Shown here one piece after another: positions 1 to 5,948 of a stretch of 9,957 nt of DNA. The translations under genes were made by a program, and so were the position numbers. Source of the stretch: CAYFQH01 sp964345215 (GTDB taxonomy: Bacteria; Bacillota; Clostridia; Christensenellales; Aristaeellaceae); assembly GCA_964345215.1 (NCBI GenBank), contig CAYFQH010000059.1, positions 1-9,957 on the forward strand. Direction: 5' to 3'. The notes beneath the pieces were generated by a model that was given only the letters and a program-made list of their open reading frames with translations, was not told where the DNA came from and made no database searches. Every line of letters begins with the position of its first letter. Position 1 is the first letter of the stretch.

Positions 1-98
1 GTTACTGCCGGCTGGGTGATGTGGAGTTTTTTTGCGGTTTTGGTATAATTAAGTTCTTTGCACAAGGCCAGGAAGGTTTCGTGGCGAAAATCGAGCAT
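1..98 (-). CDS. LysR-family transcriptional regulator, N-terminal fragment (cut by window edge)
   Basis: Only the first 32 codons are present. They start at ATG 98-96 and run off the left edge. The start is supported by a GGAGAAGGA ribosome binding site directly upstream. The residues begin MLDFRHETFLALCKELNYTK and continue TAKKLHITQPAV, which is the classic LysR winged-helix start: the 'F..L.xxxNxTxAAxxLxxxQPAV' pattern with the recognition helix at about residues 20-33. LysR proteins are DNA-binding regulators whose C-terminal domain senses a small molecule. That domain is outside the window, so the ligand is unknown. The gene is divergent from a YeiH-type transporter, the same layout as yeiE-yeiH in enteric bacteria, where YeiE regulates yeiH. 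By inference this regulator controls the neighbouring transporter. The family call is firm; the specific role is inferred. Confidence 0.88.
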   Translation of the reverse strand, partial: MLDFRHETFLALCKELNYTKTAKKLHITQPAV

Positions 99-225
99 TC
101 CTTCTCCATTTCTGATAAAAATATAAAATAAATTTATCGATTTATAATATATTATAATTTTATTTTATTGTATTGTTCTGGTAAAATCAATATGTTATAA
201 AAAATATTGATGGGACGGTGTTTTT
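99..225. promoter_or_regulatory. Divergent LysR/yeiH intergenic control region with palindromes
   Basis: This very AT-rich 127-bp gap separates two divergent starts. On the plus strand a possible sigma-A promoter reads TTGTTC (173-178), a 17-bp spacer, then TATAAA (196-201), placing transcription of yeiH near 208. A perfect 16-bp palindrome, TTATAATATATTATAA, lies at 142-157 and carries a TATAAT -10 box on each strand. An inverted repeat CAATAT (188-193) / ATATTG (204-209) overlaps the yeiH -10 region, and TATTG (171-175) pairs with CAATA (188-192). Such dyads are typical operator candidates for the divergent LysR regulator, but AT-rich DNA gives them by chance more often, so the specific sites are tentative. 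Confidence 0.45.
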
Positions 226-1254
226 TTGAAAACCGCTAAGCAAATTTTGCCCGGCCTTTTTTTATGTGCCGGTGTTGCCCTCCTCGCCTTCTTACTGAAC
301 GGAATTTTGCCAACAGATCTATTGGGTTCAAGCCTTTTGGCTTTGATTATCGGTATGGTTTTAAACCCCTTTGCTGAAAAACATTTGACATTTAGGGCCG
401 GTATCGACTGGACCAGCAAGAGGATTTTACGCACGGGTATTATTTTAACAGGCATAACATTAAGCTTTGGACAAATATTTGAAGCGGGAAGGTATGCTTT
501 GTTTTTAATGATGTTCACCCTTTCAACTGCTTTTGGCGTAGGCTATATCTGCAGCAAGGTGTTTAATATTAATTGGAAGCTGTCAAGCCTGTTGTCGGTT
601 AGCACCGCCATTTGCGGAGGCACAGCCGTGGCCACCCTTGGGCCTACCATTGGGGCCGAGGACAGGGACATTGCCTACGCCATTTCGGCTACCTTTTTAT
701 TTGATTTAATTACCGTTATTGCCTTTCCTTGGATTGGGCGCCTTCTTGGTTTGAGTGATACAGGTTATGGTTTATGGATTGGAACGGCTGTAAATGACAC
801 CTCATCGGTGATTGCTGCAGGCTATGCTTTTTCTGATGCCGCAGGGGGCTTGGCTACGGTTGTGAAGTTAACCCGCACGTTGTTTATTGTACCGATTGTT
901 ATTGTTTTTTCCTGGATTAACGCAAAAAAAGAGCTGGCTTTAACCAGCAAAAATCAAAGTGAAAAAGGGCAAAAGATTCAGATTAGCAAAATTTTCCCAT
1001 GGTTTATATTGGGCTTTTTGGCCATGGTGGGCTTAAAGAGTACGAACCTTCTTCCCCAAGGAGGAGTGGATGCTGTTTCCGGTGTAGCAAAGGCCTTTTT
1101 AGCCATGGCCCTTGGAGCCATCGGCCTTAAAACCAGCCTGAAGGAAGTTTCCGGTGTGGGAATTAAACCCATGGTGGCAGGGGTCGTGATTGATACTTCC
1201 GTTGTTATTATATCCCTTTTGGTATTGGCCTATGTGCTGCAAATTGCCGTATAA
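226..1254 (+). CDS. YeiH/UPF0324 family putative sulfate/sulfur-compound exporter
   Basis: This is a 342-residue polytopic membrane protein, the usual length for the UPF0324 (YeiH, 'putative sulfate exporter') family, with about ten hydrophobic segments. Family landmarks are GIDWTSKRILRTGIILTG (59-76), STAICGGTA (126-134), the GAEDRDIAYAI stretch (143-153), GTAVNDTSSVIAAG (186-199), and a C-terminal block with GLKTSLKEVSG (300-310). The first conserved block is cytoplasm-proximal and the Cys130-Gly-Gly segment is probably in the transport path (inference). The start is TTG at 226. An in-frame stop at 208 leaves no upstream alternative, and a weak GGGACGG lies just before it. The substrate is not established for most members; sulfate export is an annotation tradition, and enteric YeiH is linked to sulfite response through YeiE. 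The divergent LysR gene supports inducible expression. The family call is secure and the substrate is uncertain. Confidence 0.9.
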   Translation: MKTAKQILPGLFLCAGVALLAFLLNGILPTDLLGSSLLALIIGMVLNPFAEKHLTFRAGIDWTSKRILRTGIILTGITLSFGQIFEAGRYALFLMMFTLSTAFGVGYICSKVFNINWKLSSLLSVSTAICGGTAVATLGPTIGAEDRDIAYAISATFLFDLITVIAFPWIGRLLGLSDTGYGLWIGTAVNDTSSVIAAGYAFSDAAGGLATVVKLTRTLFIVPIVIVFSWINAKKELALTSKNQSEKGQKIQISKIFPWFILGFLAMVGLKSTNLLPQGGVDAVSGVAKAFLAMALGAIGLKTSLKEVSGVGIKPMVAGVVIDTSVVIISLLVLAYVLQIAV

Positions 1255-1355
1255 AAAAAGCGAAACGCGGGTTTATAAGGCATAAGAGAAAAGAATACTG
1301 GATTTTATAAAAGAAAGAATCTAAAAAAATCTAGGAAGCTTGACCATAAACACAA

Positions 1356-1418
1356 AAAGAAGCGAGCAAAACCTGGGGATGTACAGCAGCCGGCTATTTT
1401 GGTTTTGCCCGCTTCTTT
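1356..1418. terminator. Bidirectional hairpin terminator between yeiH and the microprotein gene
   Basis: Arms at 1356-1373 and 1401-1418 pair over 18 bp with one mismatch (A1365 opposite C1409); the core is GCAAAACC / GGTTTTGC. The loop is long (27 nt) and holds a small AGCCGGCT palindrome. T-rich DNA follows on both strands, so it can end the plus-strand yeiH transcript and the minus-strand transcript of the 40-residue protein. The region 1255-1355 before it shows nothing else that I can recognise. Confidence 0.7.
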
Positions 1419-1434
1419 ATATGTTGTTTTTACG

Positions 1435-1557
1435 TTATTTGAGAATGGGATATTCCTGGTTAAAAAAGTCTGAATTAGCTTCCTTTGGTTTTATATTGTG
1501 GTGATGAAGAATAAAGCCGACACCTAGTGCGGCCAGTAAAAAAAGAATGATACCCAT
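1435..1557 (-). CDS. Small single-span membrane protein, 40 residues, unknown function
   Basis: I do not recognise this protein. The 40-residue reading frame begins MGIILFLLAALGVGFIL, a hydrophobic helix of about 16 residues, followed by HHHNIKPKE and a polar, acidic/aromatic tail ending in YPILK. This suggests one N-terminal membrane span with the tail on one side. The frame could be read from farther upstream (to 1641), but the ATG at 1557-1555 is chosen because an excellent GGGAGG site lies 8 nt before it and the upstream part lies in the leader or promoter. The gene has its own extended -10 promoter (TG-C-TATAAT) and ends before a two-way terminator, so it is a monocistronic unit. That context argues for a real gene. 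The triple histidine after the helix could bind metal, but this is speculation. Confidence 0.6.
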   Translation of the reverse strand: MGIILFLLAALGVGFILHHHNIKPKEANSDFFNQEYPILK

Positions 1558-1616
1558 CTGGGCTACCTCCCTTTGTGCTAATATTAAAGATGGTGCGGTC
1601 GCAAATTGTTTTTTTC

Positions 1617-1652
1617 TTGTTTTTATTATAGCAAATAACAAGAAGAAAGAAA
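1617..1652 (-). promoter_or_regulatory. Extended -10 promoter for the 40-residue microprotein
   Basis: Read on the minus strand, TATAAT (plus 1625-1630) is preceded by TGC, giving the extended -10 form TGnTATAAT. The -35 region at the 17-bp position is TTTTCT, which is weak, as is common for extended -10 promoters. Transcription would start near 1617, leaving a leader of about 60 nt before the GGGAGG ribosome binding site. Confidence 0.55.
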
Positions 1653-1734
1653 AGCAAAAAAGAGAAAAGAATATTTACTTTGCAAAATTGGACAAGAGTG
1701 GGAAAATCCTATAAAAACATCTTTATATACAACA

Positions 1735-1768
1735 AAAAAGACGGATGAAAGCTTTCATCCGTCTTTTT
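1735..1768 (-). terminator. Terminator of the zinc metallopeptidase gene
   Basis: A perfect 34-bp palindrome is centred on AAGCTT (1749-1754), with arms that include GACGGATGAA / TTCATCCGTC. On the minus strand it ends in a run of T, the form of an intrinsic terminator. It sits 14 bp past the stop codon of the YugP-like gene and also insulates the microprotein promoter from that transcript. Confidence 0.88.
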
Positions 1769-1781
1769 AAAAATCAAGGAT

Positions 1782-2468
1782 TTACTCCCTTGAGTGGCCC
1801 CTGTACAAAAGCAAACGCAGCAGCTGTAAAAGGGCGGTAATGGCCGCAGCCACATAGGTAAGGGCGGCAGCTGTTAAAACCGACTTGGCCTGGGGCAACT
1901 CCTCTTGGGTTAACAGGTTGCTTTCGCCCAGCATGGCCAGGGCCCGCCTGGAGGCGTTAAACTCCACCGGCAGGGTGGCCAGGGCAAACAAAAAGGAAAG
2001 AGCAAAAACAACGATGCCAATATCCAATAAAATTTTATAGCTAAAAATAAAGCCCAGAAAAAATAAAAACATATACAGGTAGCTGGCAGCATTTACCACC
2101 GGTACCAGGGCCGTTCGAAGGCGCAGGGGGCCATAGTCCGATTGATCTTGCATGGCGTGGCCCGTTTCGTGGGCAGCAATGGCAATGGCTGCAACGCTGG
2201 CAGAATCATACACCCCTTGAGAAAGGCCTAAAGATTGGTCTTTGGGGTTATAATGGTCTGTTAGCCGGCCTTGAATGGGTTTGATGGCTACAGGCTGGTT
2301 GCCGTAGGTGCTCAGCAGGGTTTGGGCTACTTCCCAGGCGGGAGCTCCGGCCCGGGTGGGCACCTTGCTGTAAGTATTAAAGGCATGGCTCACCTTCCAT
2401 TGGGCCCACATGCCTAGTAGCAGGCCGGGAAGGATAAACAGCCAATCGATAGGATTAAAATAATACAT
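1782..2468 (-). CDS. YugP-family membrane zinc metallopeptidase
   Basis: This is a 228-residue integral membrane protein of the zinc metallopeptidase family that includes Bacillus YugP (Pfam Zn_peptidase_2). The HExxH zinc motif is HETGH at 100-104, inside the family signature SVAAIAIAAHETGHAMQD (91-108). The third zinc ligand is probably Glu169 in LPVEFNASRRA (166-176). The block DHYNPKDQSLGLS (71-83) is also typical. Hydrophobic segments lie near 8-24, 128-146, 147-167 and 198-221, placing the catalytic site at the membrane face. The start is ATG 2468-2466, with AAGGAGGT 6-7 nt upstream. An earlier in-frame ATG at 2516 lies at the -10 box and cannot be on the transcript. Substrates of the family are unknown; envelope protein quality control is a reasonable guess. 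The gene is transcribed alone. Confidence 0.9.
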   Translation of the reverse strand: MYYFNPIDWLFILPGLLLGMWAQWKVSHAFNTYSKVPTRAGAPAWEVAQTLLSTYGNQPVAIKPIQGRLTDHYNPKDQSLGLSQGVYDSASVAAIAIAAHETGHAMQDQSDYGPLRLRTALVPVVNAASYLYMFLFFLGFIFSYKILLDIGIVVFALSFLFALATLPVEFNASRRALAMLGESNLLTQEELPQAKSVLTAAALTYVAAAITALLQLLRLLLYRGHSRE

Positions 2469-2487
2469 GCAACAACCTCCTTGAAAT

Positions 2488-2501
2488 AGAACAAAAGTTC
2501 T
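2488..2501. promoter_or_regulatory. Candidate LexA (SOS) box at the yugP-like transcription start
   Basis: AGAAC-AAAA-GTTCT contains the exact GAAC-N4-GTTC core of the Gram-positive LexA/DinR operator. It lies immediately downstream of the -10 box, at about +1 to +14, where a bound repressor would block transcription. It is the only such core I found in the window. The flanking bases are A/T rather than the C/G preferred in Bacillus, so the assignment is provisional. Confidence 0.4.
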
Positions 2502-2507
2502 CTTTTT

Positions 2508-2536
2508 ATTATACAAAAAATGCCTTTTAAGGGCAA
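2508..2536 (-). promoter_or_regulatory. Sigma-A promoter of the yugP-like gene
   Basis: On the minus strand TTGCCC (plus 2531-2536) and TATAAT (plus 2508-2513) are separated by exactly 17 bp. Transcription would start near 2501, giving a leader of about 33 nt that carries AAGGAGGT. The short dyad TGCCTT/AGGGCA (2521-2535) overlaps the -35 region. Confidence 0.75.
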
Positions 2537-2630
2537 TGTATTAGGAATTTTGTTCATTAAAAATTTATATTTGTTTTTTGGGAATAAAAGGCTTTCTTTT
2601 TTCGTTATATGGTTGACGGTAAATAAAAAC

Positions 2631-2659
2631 TTGTCACGAAGGCCTCAATAGGTTATGAT
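2631..2659 (+). promoter_or_regulatory. Sigma-A promoter of the peptidoglycan-binding lipoprotein gene
   Basis: TTGTCA (2631-2636) and TATGAT (2654-2659) are separated by 17 bp. Transcription would start near 2666, about 73 nt before the chosen ATG at 2739. It is divergent from the yugP-like promoter, about 95 bp away. A second TTGACG at 2613 has no matching -10. Confidence 0.65.
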
Positions 2660-2738
2660 ATAAGAGGATAATTGGAATAAATAAAAGGCATAAATAGATT
2701 ACATGCAGCACCGCTGCCTTAGGGAAAGGATTAGCATA

Positions 2739-4631
2739 ATGAAAGAAAATTTCAGCAAAAAAAGAATCATATTATTCATGTTGCTGCTAGGTGCAATGTT
2801 TATTCTAAGCAGTTGCTATATGACCCCGCCGGATGATATTTCCGGCATGGATGTAAATAATGTGATGGGGGGCACCTATGTGGCCTATACAACGCCGCCG
2901 CCTACCCAGCCGCCCACCCCTGCACCGGAATTAACACCAGCTCCTCCAACCAATACCCCTGATCCCTGGAGCGGCAACAACCCCTTTGTACCCACGGCTC
3001 CTGCCAACCAGGGAGGGACCTTGCCTCAAACAAGCACCCTGCCTACCAGCCCGCCGGCCAGCACCATTGGCACAGTGCCTACCAGCCCCCCCGCAACGCG
3101 AACCGCCAGCCCAACATCAAGGCCCACGGCAACCCCTCAGCCCACAGCCAGCAGCTTAAAGGTGGGAAGCACTGGGGACGCGGTTAAAAAAATGCAGAGC
3201 AGGCTGAAGGAATTGGGCTATTATACCGGCTCTGTTGACGGAAACTTCGGCTCAAACACCGAAAGCGCGGTAAAGGATTTCCAAAGAAGCCATGGCTTGT
3301 CTACCGACGGAAAAGCCGGGCGGGATACCATGAATAAAATGAACAGCTCTTCTGCCAAGAAGAAAACAACCGCCACCCCAACGCCCAGGGTTACTCCCAC
3401 CCCAAGGCCTACCCCAACCCCTGACTTATCAAAAGAAACCTACTATAAGATAGGGGCTTCGGGCAAAGCCATCAGCCAGCTTCAAGGGCGGCTGATTCAG
3501 CTGGGTTACTTAACCGGCAAGGCCGACGGAAGCTATGGTTATCGGACGGAAGCTGCAATAAAAGCCTTCCAAAAGCGTGCCGGGGTATGGGATGACGGCA
3601 TCGCCGGGCCGGACACTCAACGGGCCCTTTATGGAAACAATGCAAAAAAAGCCAATTCTGTTGTAGCTCATATTGGCGATCCCCTGAAAGAAGGAGCAAA
3701 GAGCGCCGGCGTGCGCAGCATGCAAAAGCTTTTAGCGGAATTGGGTTACCTAAGAAGCGGTGAAGCCGACGGAGCCTATGGACAAAACACCAAAAATGCA
3801 GTCATGTACTTCCAGCAGCGCAATGGGCTTACCCCTGTTGACGGGGCTGCAGGGGACAAAACCCTGGAACTGCTCTACTCTGGCAATGCCGTTCGTTCCG
3901 ACGGCAGCGGAGGCGGAGGCGGAGACGATATTTCCAGCGACGGCTATACCGTTCTGCGCCCTGGGGAAGCCACAGGGCCAGCAGTTAAAAAACTTCAAGA
4001 TGCGCTAAGAGGCTTTGACTACTACACCGGCTCCAGCGACGGAAAGTATGGTTCGGGCACAACGGAAGCAGTGCGCACCTTCCAGTTGCGTAACGGCATT
4101 AAGGTAGACGGAGTGGCAGGCCCTGTCACCCAACGCTTGCTCTATGGTGATACAGGGGTGAACCCCAATAAATTTACTCCCCTTCGCCCAAATGAAAAAG
4201 GGCAGGCAGTAAGAACCATGCAGTCGACCTTGGCTGAATTAAACTATTACCAAGGGAGTATTGATGGCTCATACGGCGTTACCACTGAAAATGCCGTACG
4301 GGAGTTTCAAAAAAACAATGGGTTAAAAGTAGACGGCACCGCAGGAAGGGACACCTTGGCAATTATGTTTTCCAGCTATGCCAAGGGTGCCAGCAAAACC
4401 ACGGTGAAGTATAATATCCTGCGGCCGGGAGACAGCGGCGAGGAAGTTGCTGTTTTGCAAGATCGTCTGATGCGGCTGGGTTACTATACCCTAAGTGTAA
4501 ATGCCCAATACGACCCCTACACTAAATCTGCAGTTGAAGATTTTCAAGCTAGGCATGGCCTCAAAAAAGACGGCATTGCCGGGGAAGATACCCAGAGCAT
4601 CCTTTTTTCAAACAGCGCAAAAAAGAAATGA
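2739..4631 (+). CDS. Lipoprotein with six peptidoglycan-binding (PG_binding_1) domains
   Basis: This is a 630-residue surface lipoprotein. Residues 1-26 form a signal peptide (basic KKR, hydrophobic core, lipobox LSSC) with Cys26 as the lipidation site. A Pro/Thr/Ser-rich spacer (about 50-139) spans the wall. Six PG_binding_1-type repeats follow at about 140-203, 235-300, 309-383, 403-471, 479-548 and 557-626. Each has the pattern V..LQ..L..LGYY.G..DG.YG..T..AV..FQ...GL..DG.AG..T. A second Thr-Pro spacer (206-230) separates repeats 1 and 2, and a glycine-rich linker (384-401) separates 3 and 4. Repeat 3 has a small insertion, and repeat 6 lacks the DGxYG turn (SVNAQYDPYT). No hydrolase, SpoIID, L,D-transpeptidase or peptidase domain is present, so the role is wall attachment or scaffolding (inference). 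The start at 2739 is preferred over ATG 2703, which has no ribosome binding site and adds 12 residues before the signal peptide. Confidence 0.88.
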   Translation: MKENFSKKRIILFMLLLGAMFILSSCYMTPPDDISGMDVNNVMGGTYVAYTTPPPTQPPTPAPELTPAPPTNTPDPWSGNNPFVPTAPANQGGTLPQTSTLPTSPPASTIGTVPTSPPATRTASPTSRPTATPQPTASSLKVGSTGDAVKKMQSRLKELGYYTGSVDGNFGSNTESAVKDFQRSHGLSTDGKAGRDTMNKMNSSSAKKKTTATPTPRVTPTPRPTPTPDLSKETYYKIGASGKAISQLQGRLIQLGYLTGKADGSYGYRTEAAIKAFQKRAGVWDDGIAGPDTQRALYGNNAKKANSVVAHIGDPLKEGAKSAGVRSMQKLLAELGYLRSGEADGAYGQNTKNAVMYFQQRNGLTPVDGAAGDKTLELLYSGNAVRSDGSGGGGGDDISSDGYTVLRPGEATGPAVKKLQDALRGFDYYTGSSDGKYGSGTTEAVRTFQLRNGIKVDGVAGPVTQRLLYGDTGVNPNKFTPLRPNEKGQAVRTMQSTLAELNYYQGSIDGSYGVTTENAVREFQKNNGLKVDGTAGRDTLAIMFSSYAKGASKTTVKYNILRPGDSGEEVAVLQDRLMRLGYYTLSVNAQYDPYTKSAVEDFQARHGLKKDGIAGEDTQSILFSNSAKKK

Positions 4632-4652
4632 TTTTTAAACAGCTTGCATTAC

Positions 4653-4681
4653 AAAAAGGCGAGAAATTTTCTCGCCTTTTT
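4653..4681 (+). terminator. Terminator after the peptidoglycan-binding lipoprotein gene
   Basis: A GGCGAGAAA / TTTCTCGCC stem with a one-base apex is flanked by five A and followed by five T, 21 bp past the stop codon. No clear promoter lies between it and the next gene at 4711, so some read-through probably drives that gene. Confidence 0.85.
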
Positions 4682-4710
4682 AATGCCTTTAAGCCATAGA
4701 GGAGAAAGAG

Positions 4711-5208
4711 ATGGACAGCCTTGAACAAGCACGGAAAAACCTTGAAACCCTGACGCCTCTTACAAAAAACTGCGGCCTTTTATGCGGCCAGGCATGCTGC
4801 CAGCCGGACGAAACGAAGGAAAACGGCATGCTGCTCTTCCCGGGGGAAGAAAGATATTATACCGGTCAAAGCTGGTGCCGAATGAAGGCAACCGGGCAGG
4901 GAAATTTACTAATATGTGACGGTACCTGCCCAAGGGAAAACCGGCCCTTGGCCTGCAGAATTTTTCCCCTGGTGCCCGTGGTAAAGGAACAGGGAGAGGT
5001 TGCCATTCAAATGGATCCCAGAGCAAGGGGGACCTGCCCTCTGGTAAAATATGGGATTCAGGGCTTACACAAAGACTTTGTAGAAGCTGTACACCGGCAG
5101 ATGGAAACCTTAGTGGCTGATCCGGCCCAGAAAGCTTTTTTACAGGGCTTAACCCAAGTTGTAAAAGAACTGGAGGCCTTGCAGCAGCTGTTTTTGTTCC
5201 GTAAGTGA
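4711..5208 (+). CDS. Cysteine-rich YkgJ-like putative Zn/Fe-binding protein
   Basis: This is a 165-residue soluble protein with nine cysteines: C21, C25, C29, C30, C56, C69, C73, C82 and C109. The N-terminal C-x3-C-x3-CC cluster and the downstream RPLACRIFPL (78-87) resemble the YkgJ/'CxxCxxCC' family, thought to bind zinc or an iron-sulfur cluster, although the spacing is x3 rather than x2. That makes it a divergent member. No catalytic residues are recognisable, and the C-terminal 50 residues are helical with no cysteine. The start is ATG 4711, with GAGGAGAAAG just upstream. It lies 79 bp after the lipoprotein gene with a terminator between and no obvious promoter, so read-through transcription is likely. 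It converges on metI. The biochemical function of the family is unknown; members are often linked to protein or metal modification. Confidence 0.6.
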   Translation: MDSLEQARKNLETLTPLTKNCGLLCGQACCQPDETKENGMLLFPGEERYYTGQSWCRMKATGQGNLLICDGTCPRENRPLACRIFPLVPVVKEQGEVAIQMDPRARGTCPLVKYGIQGLHKDFVEAVHRQMETLVADPAQKAFLQGLTQVVKELEALQQLFLFRK

Positions 5209-5238
5209 AAACAGCTTTCGGTAAGGCTGTGTAAAAAT

Positions 5239-5284
5239 AAAAAGAGCCTGTGGTATTGTTTATATATACCCCTAGGCTCTTTTT
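5239..5284. terminator. Bidirectional terminator between the YkgJ-like gene and metI
   Basis: Arms AAAAAGAGCCT (5239-5249) and AGGCTCTTTTT (5274-5284) pair perfectly, with an additional GGTA/TACC inner pairing. A-runs and T-runs on both sides let it act in both directions. It ends 4 bp before the metI stop codon. Confidence 0.85.
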
Positions 5285-5288
5285 CATT

Positions 5289-5948
5289 CTATTTTCGGTG
5301 ATCCAGTTTTTTGGTCAAGTAGTTGCCCACGACTTGAAAAACTTGTACCAGTAAAACCAGGGCAATGCTGGCAGTGTACATAACAAGGTACTCCCGCCGG
5401 TTCAGCCCATAGCTGATGGCGATTTTTCCAAGGCCGTCTCCGCCGGCGGCGCCAGCCATGGCGGTGTAGGCTAAAATGGTGGTTAGGCAAATGGTGGCTC
5501 CGTTAACCAGGGAGGGCAGGGCCTCGGGGAGTAAGACCCGGGTGATAATCTGCCAAGGGGTGGAACCCATGGCCTGGGCTGCTTCAATCACCCCAATATC
5601 TACTTCGTTTAAGGAGTTTTCAACCATCCGTGCAACATAGGGAAAGGCGCTGATCGTTAGGGGGAAGATAATCGACTTGGTACCGATGGCCGAGCCCATA
5701 ACAACCCGGGTTACAGGAAAGAGCATGACCAGTAAAATAATAAAGGGAATGGAACGCAAAAAGTTTACTACGGCGCTTAAAACCCCGTTTAAGGTGGGGG
5801 AGGGTAGAATATGCCCTTTTTTTGTAATCACCAGCAAAACCCCTAAGGGTAAGCCGATGATATAGGAAAAAAGAAGGGAAGGAAAGGTCATGTACAAGGT
5901 GTCAAAAATGCCCTGGGATAAAAGCTCCCATAGTTTAGGCCAGGTCAT
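5289..5948 (-). CDS. metI: Methionine ABC transporter permease MetI
   Basis: This is a 219-residue inner-membrane permease, the normal MetI size, with about five membrane spans (near 22-42, 55-80, 88-106, 150-170 and 188-210). The conserved cytoplasmic EAA loop that docks on the ATPase is at about 122-150 (EAAQAMGSTPWQIITRVLLP). The stretch LRSIPFIILLV (64-74) is also characteristic of MetI. The ATG overlaps the metN stop codon by 4 bases (ATGA), so the two are translationally coupled. AGGAGGT about 11 nt upstream lies inside metN. It forms the channel of the MetNIQ methionine importer with metN (upstream, same operon) and the divergent metQ. D-methionine and related compounds are other known substrates of the family. 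Confidence 0.95.
   Translation of the reverse strand: MTWPKLWELLSQGIFDTLYMTFPSLLFSYIIGLPLGVLLVITKKGHILPSPTLNGVLSAVVNFLRSIPFIILLVMLFPVTRVVMGSAIGTKSIIFPLTISAFPYVARMVENSLNEVDIGVIEAAQAMGSTPWQIITRVLLPEALPSLVNGATICLTTILAYTAMAGAAGGDGLGKIAISYGLNRREYLVMYTASIALVLLVQVFQVVGNYLTKKLDHRK

Noticed and set aside
2469..2516. Upstream in-frame start (ATG 2516) for the YugP-like gene
   Set aside because: It overlaps the -10 box of the promoter and lacks a ribosome binding site; ATG 2468 has AAGGAGGT at good spacing.
2703..2738. Upstream ATG 2703 for the peptidoglycan-binding lipoprotein
   Set aside because: No ribosome binding site, and it would put 12 extra residues before a normal lipoprotein signal peptide; the ATG at 2739 has GGGAAAGGA before it.
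2890..3430. Low-complexity CCC/ACC-rich DNA as a tandem repeat or CRISPR-like array
   Set aside because: It encodes the in-frame Pro/Thr-rich spacers of the lipoprotein; there is no regular repeat-spacer unit.
4760..5287. 175-residue open frame antisense to the YkgJ-like gene
   Set aside because: No ribosome binding site or recognisable family; Pro/Arg-rich composition typical of a shadow frame; the sense frame has an ordered Cys motif and a good start.
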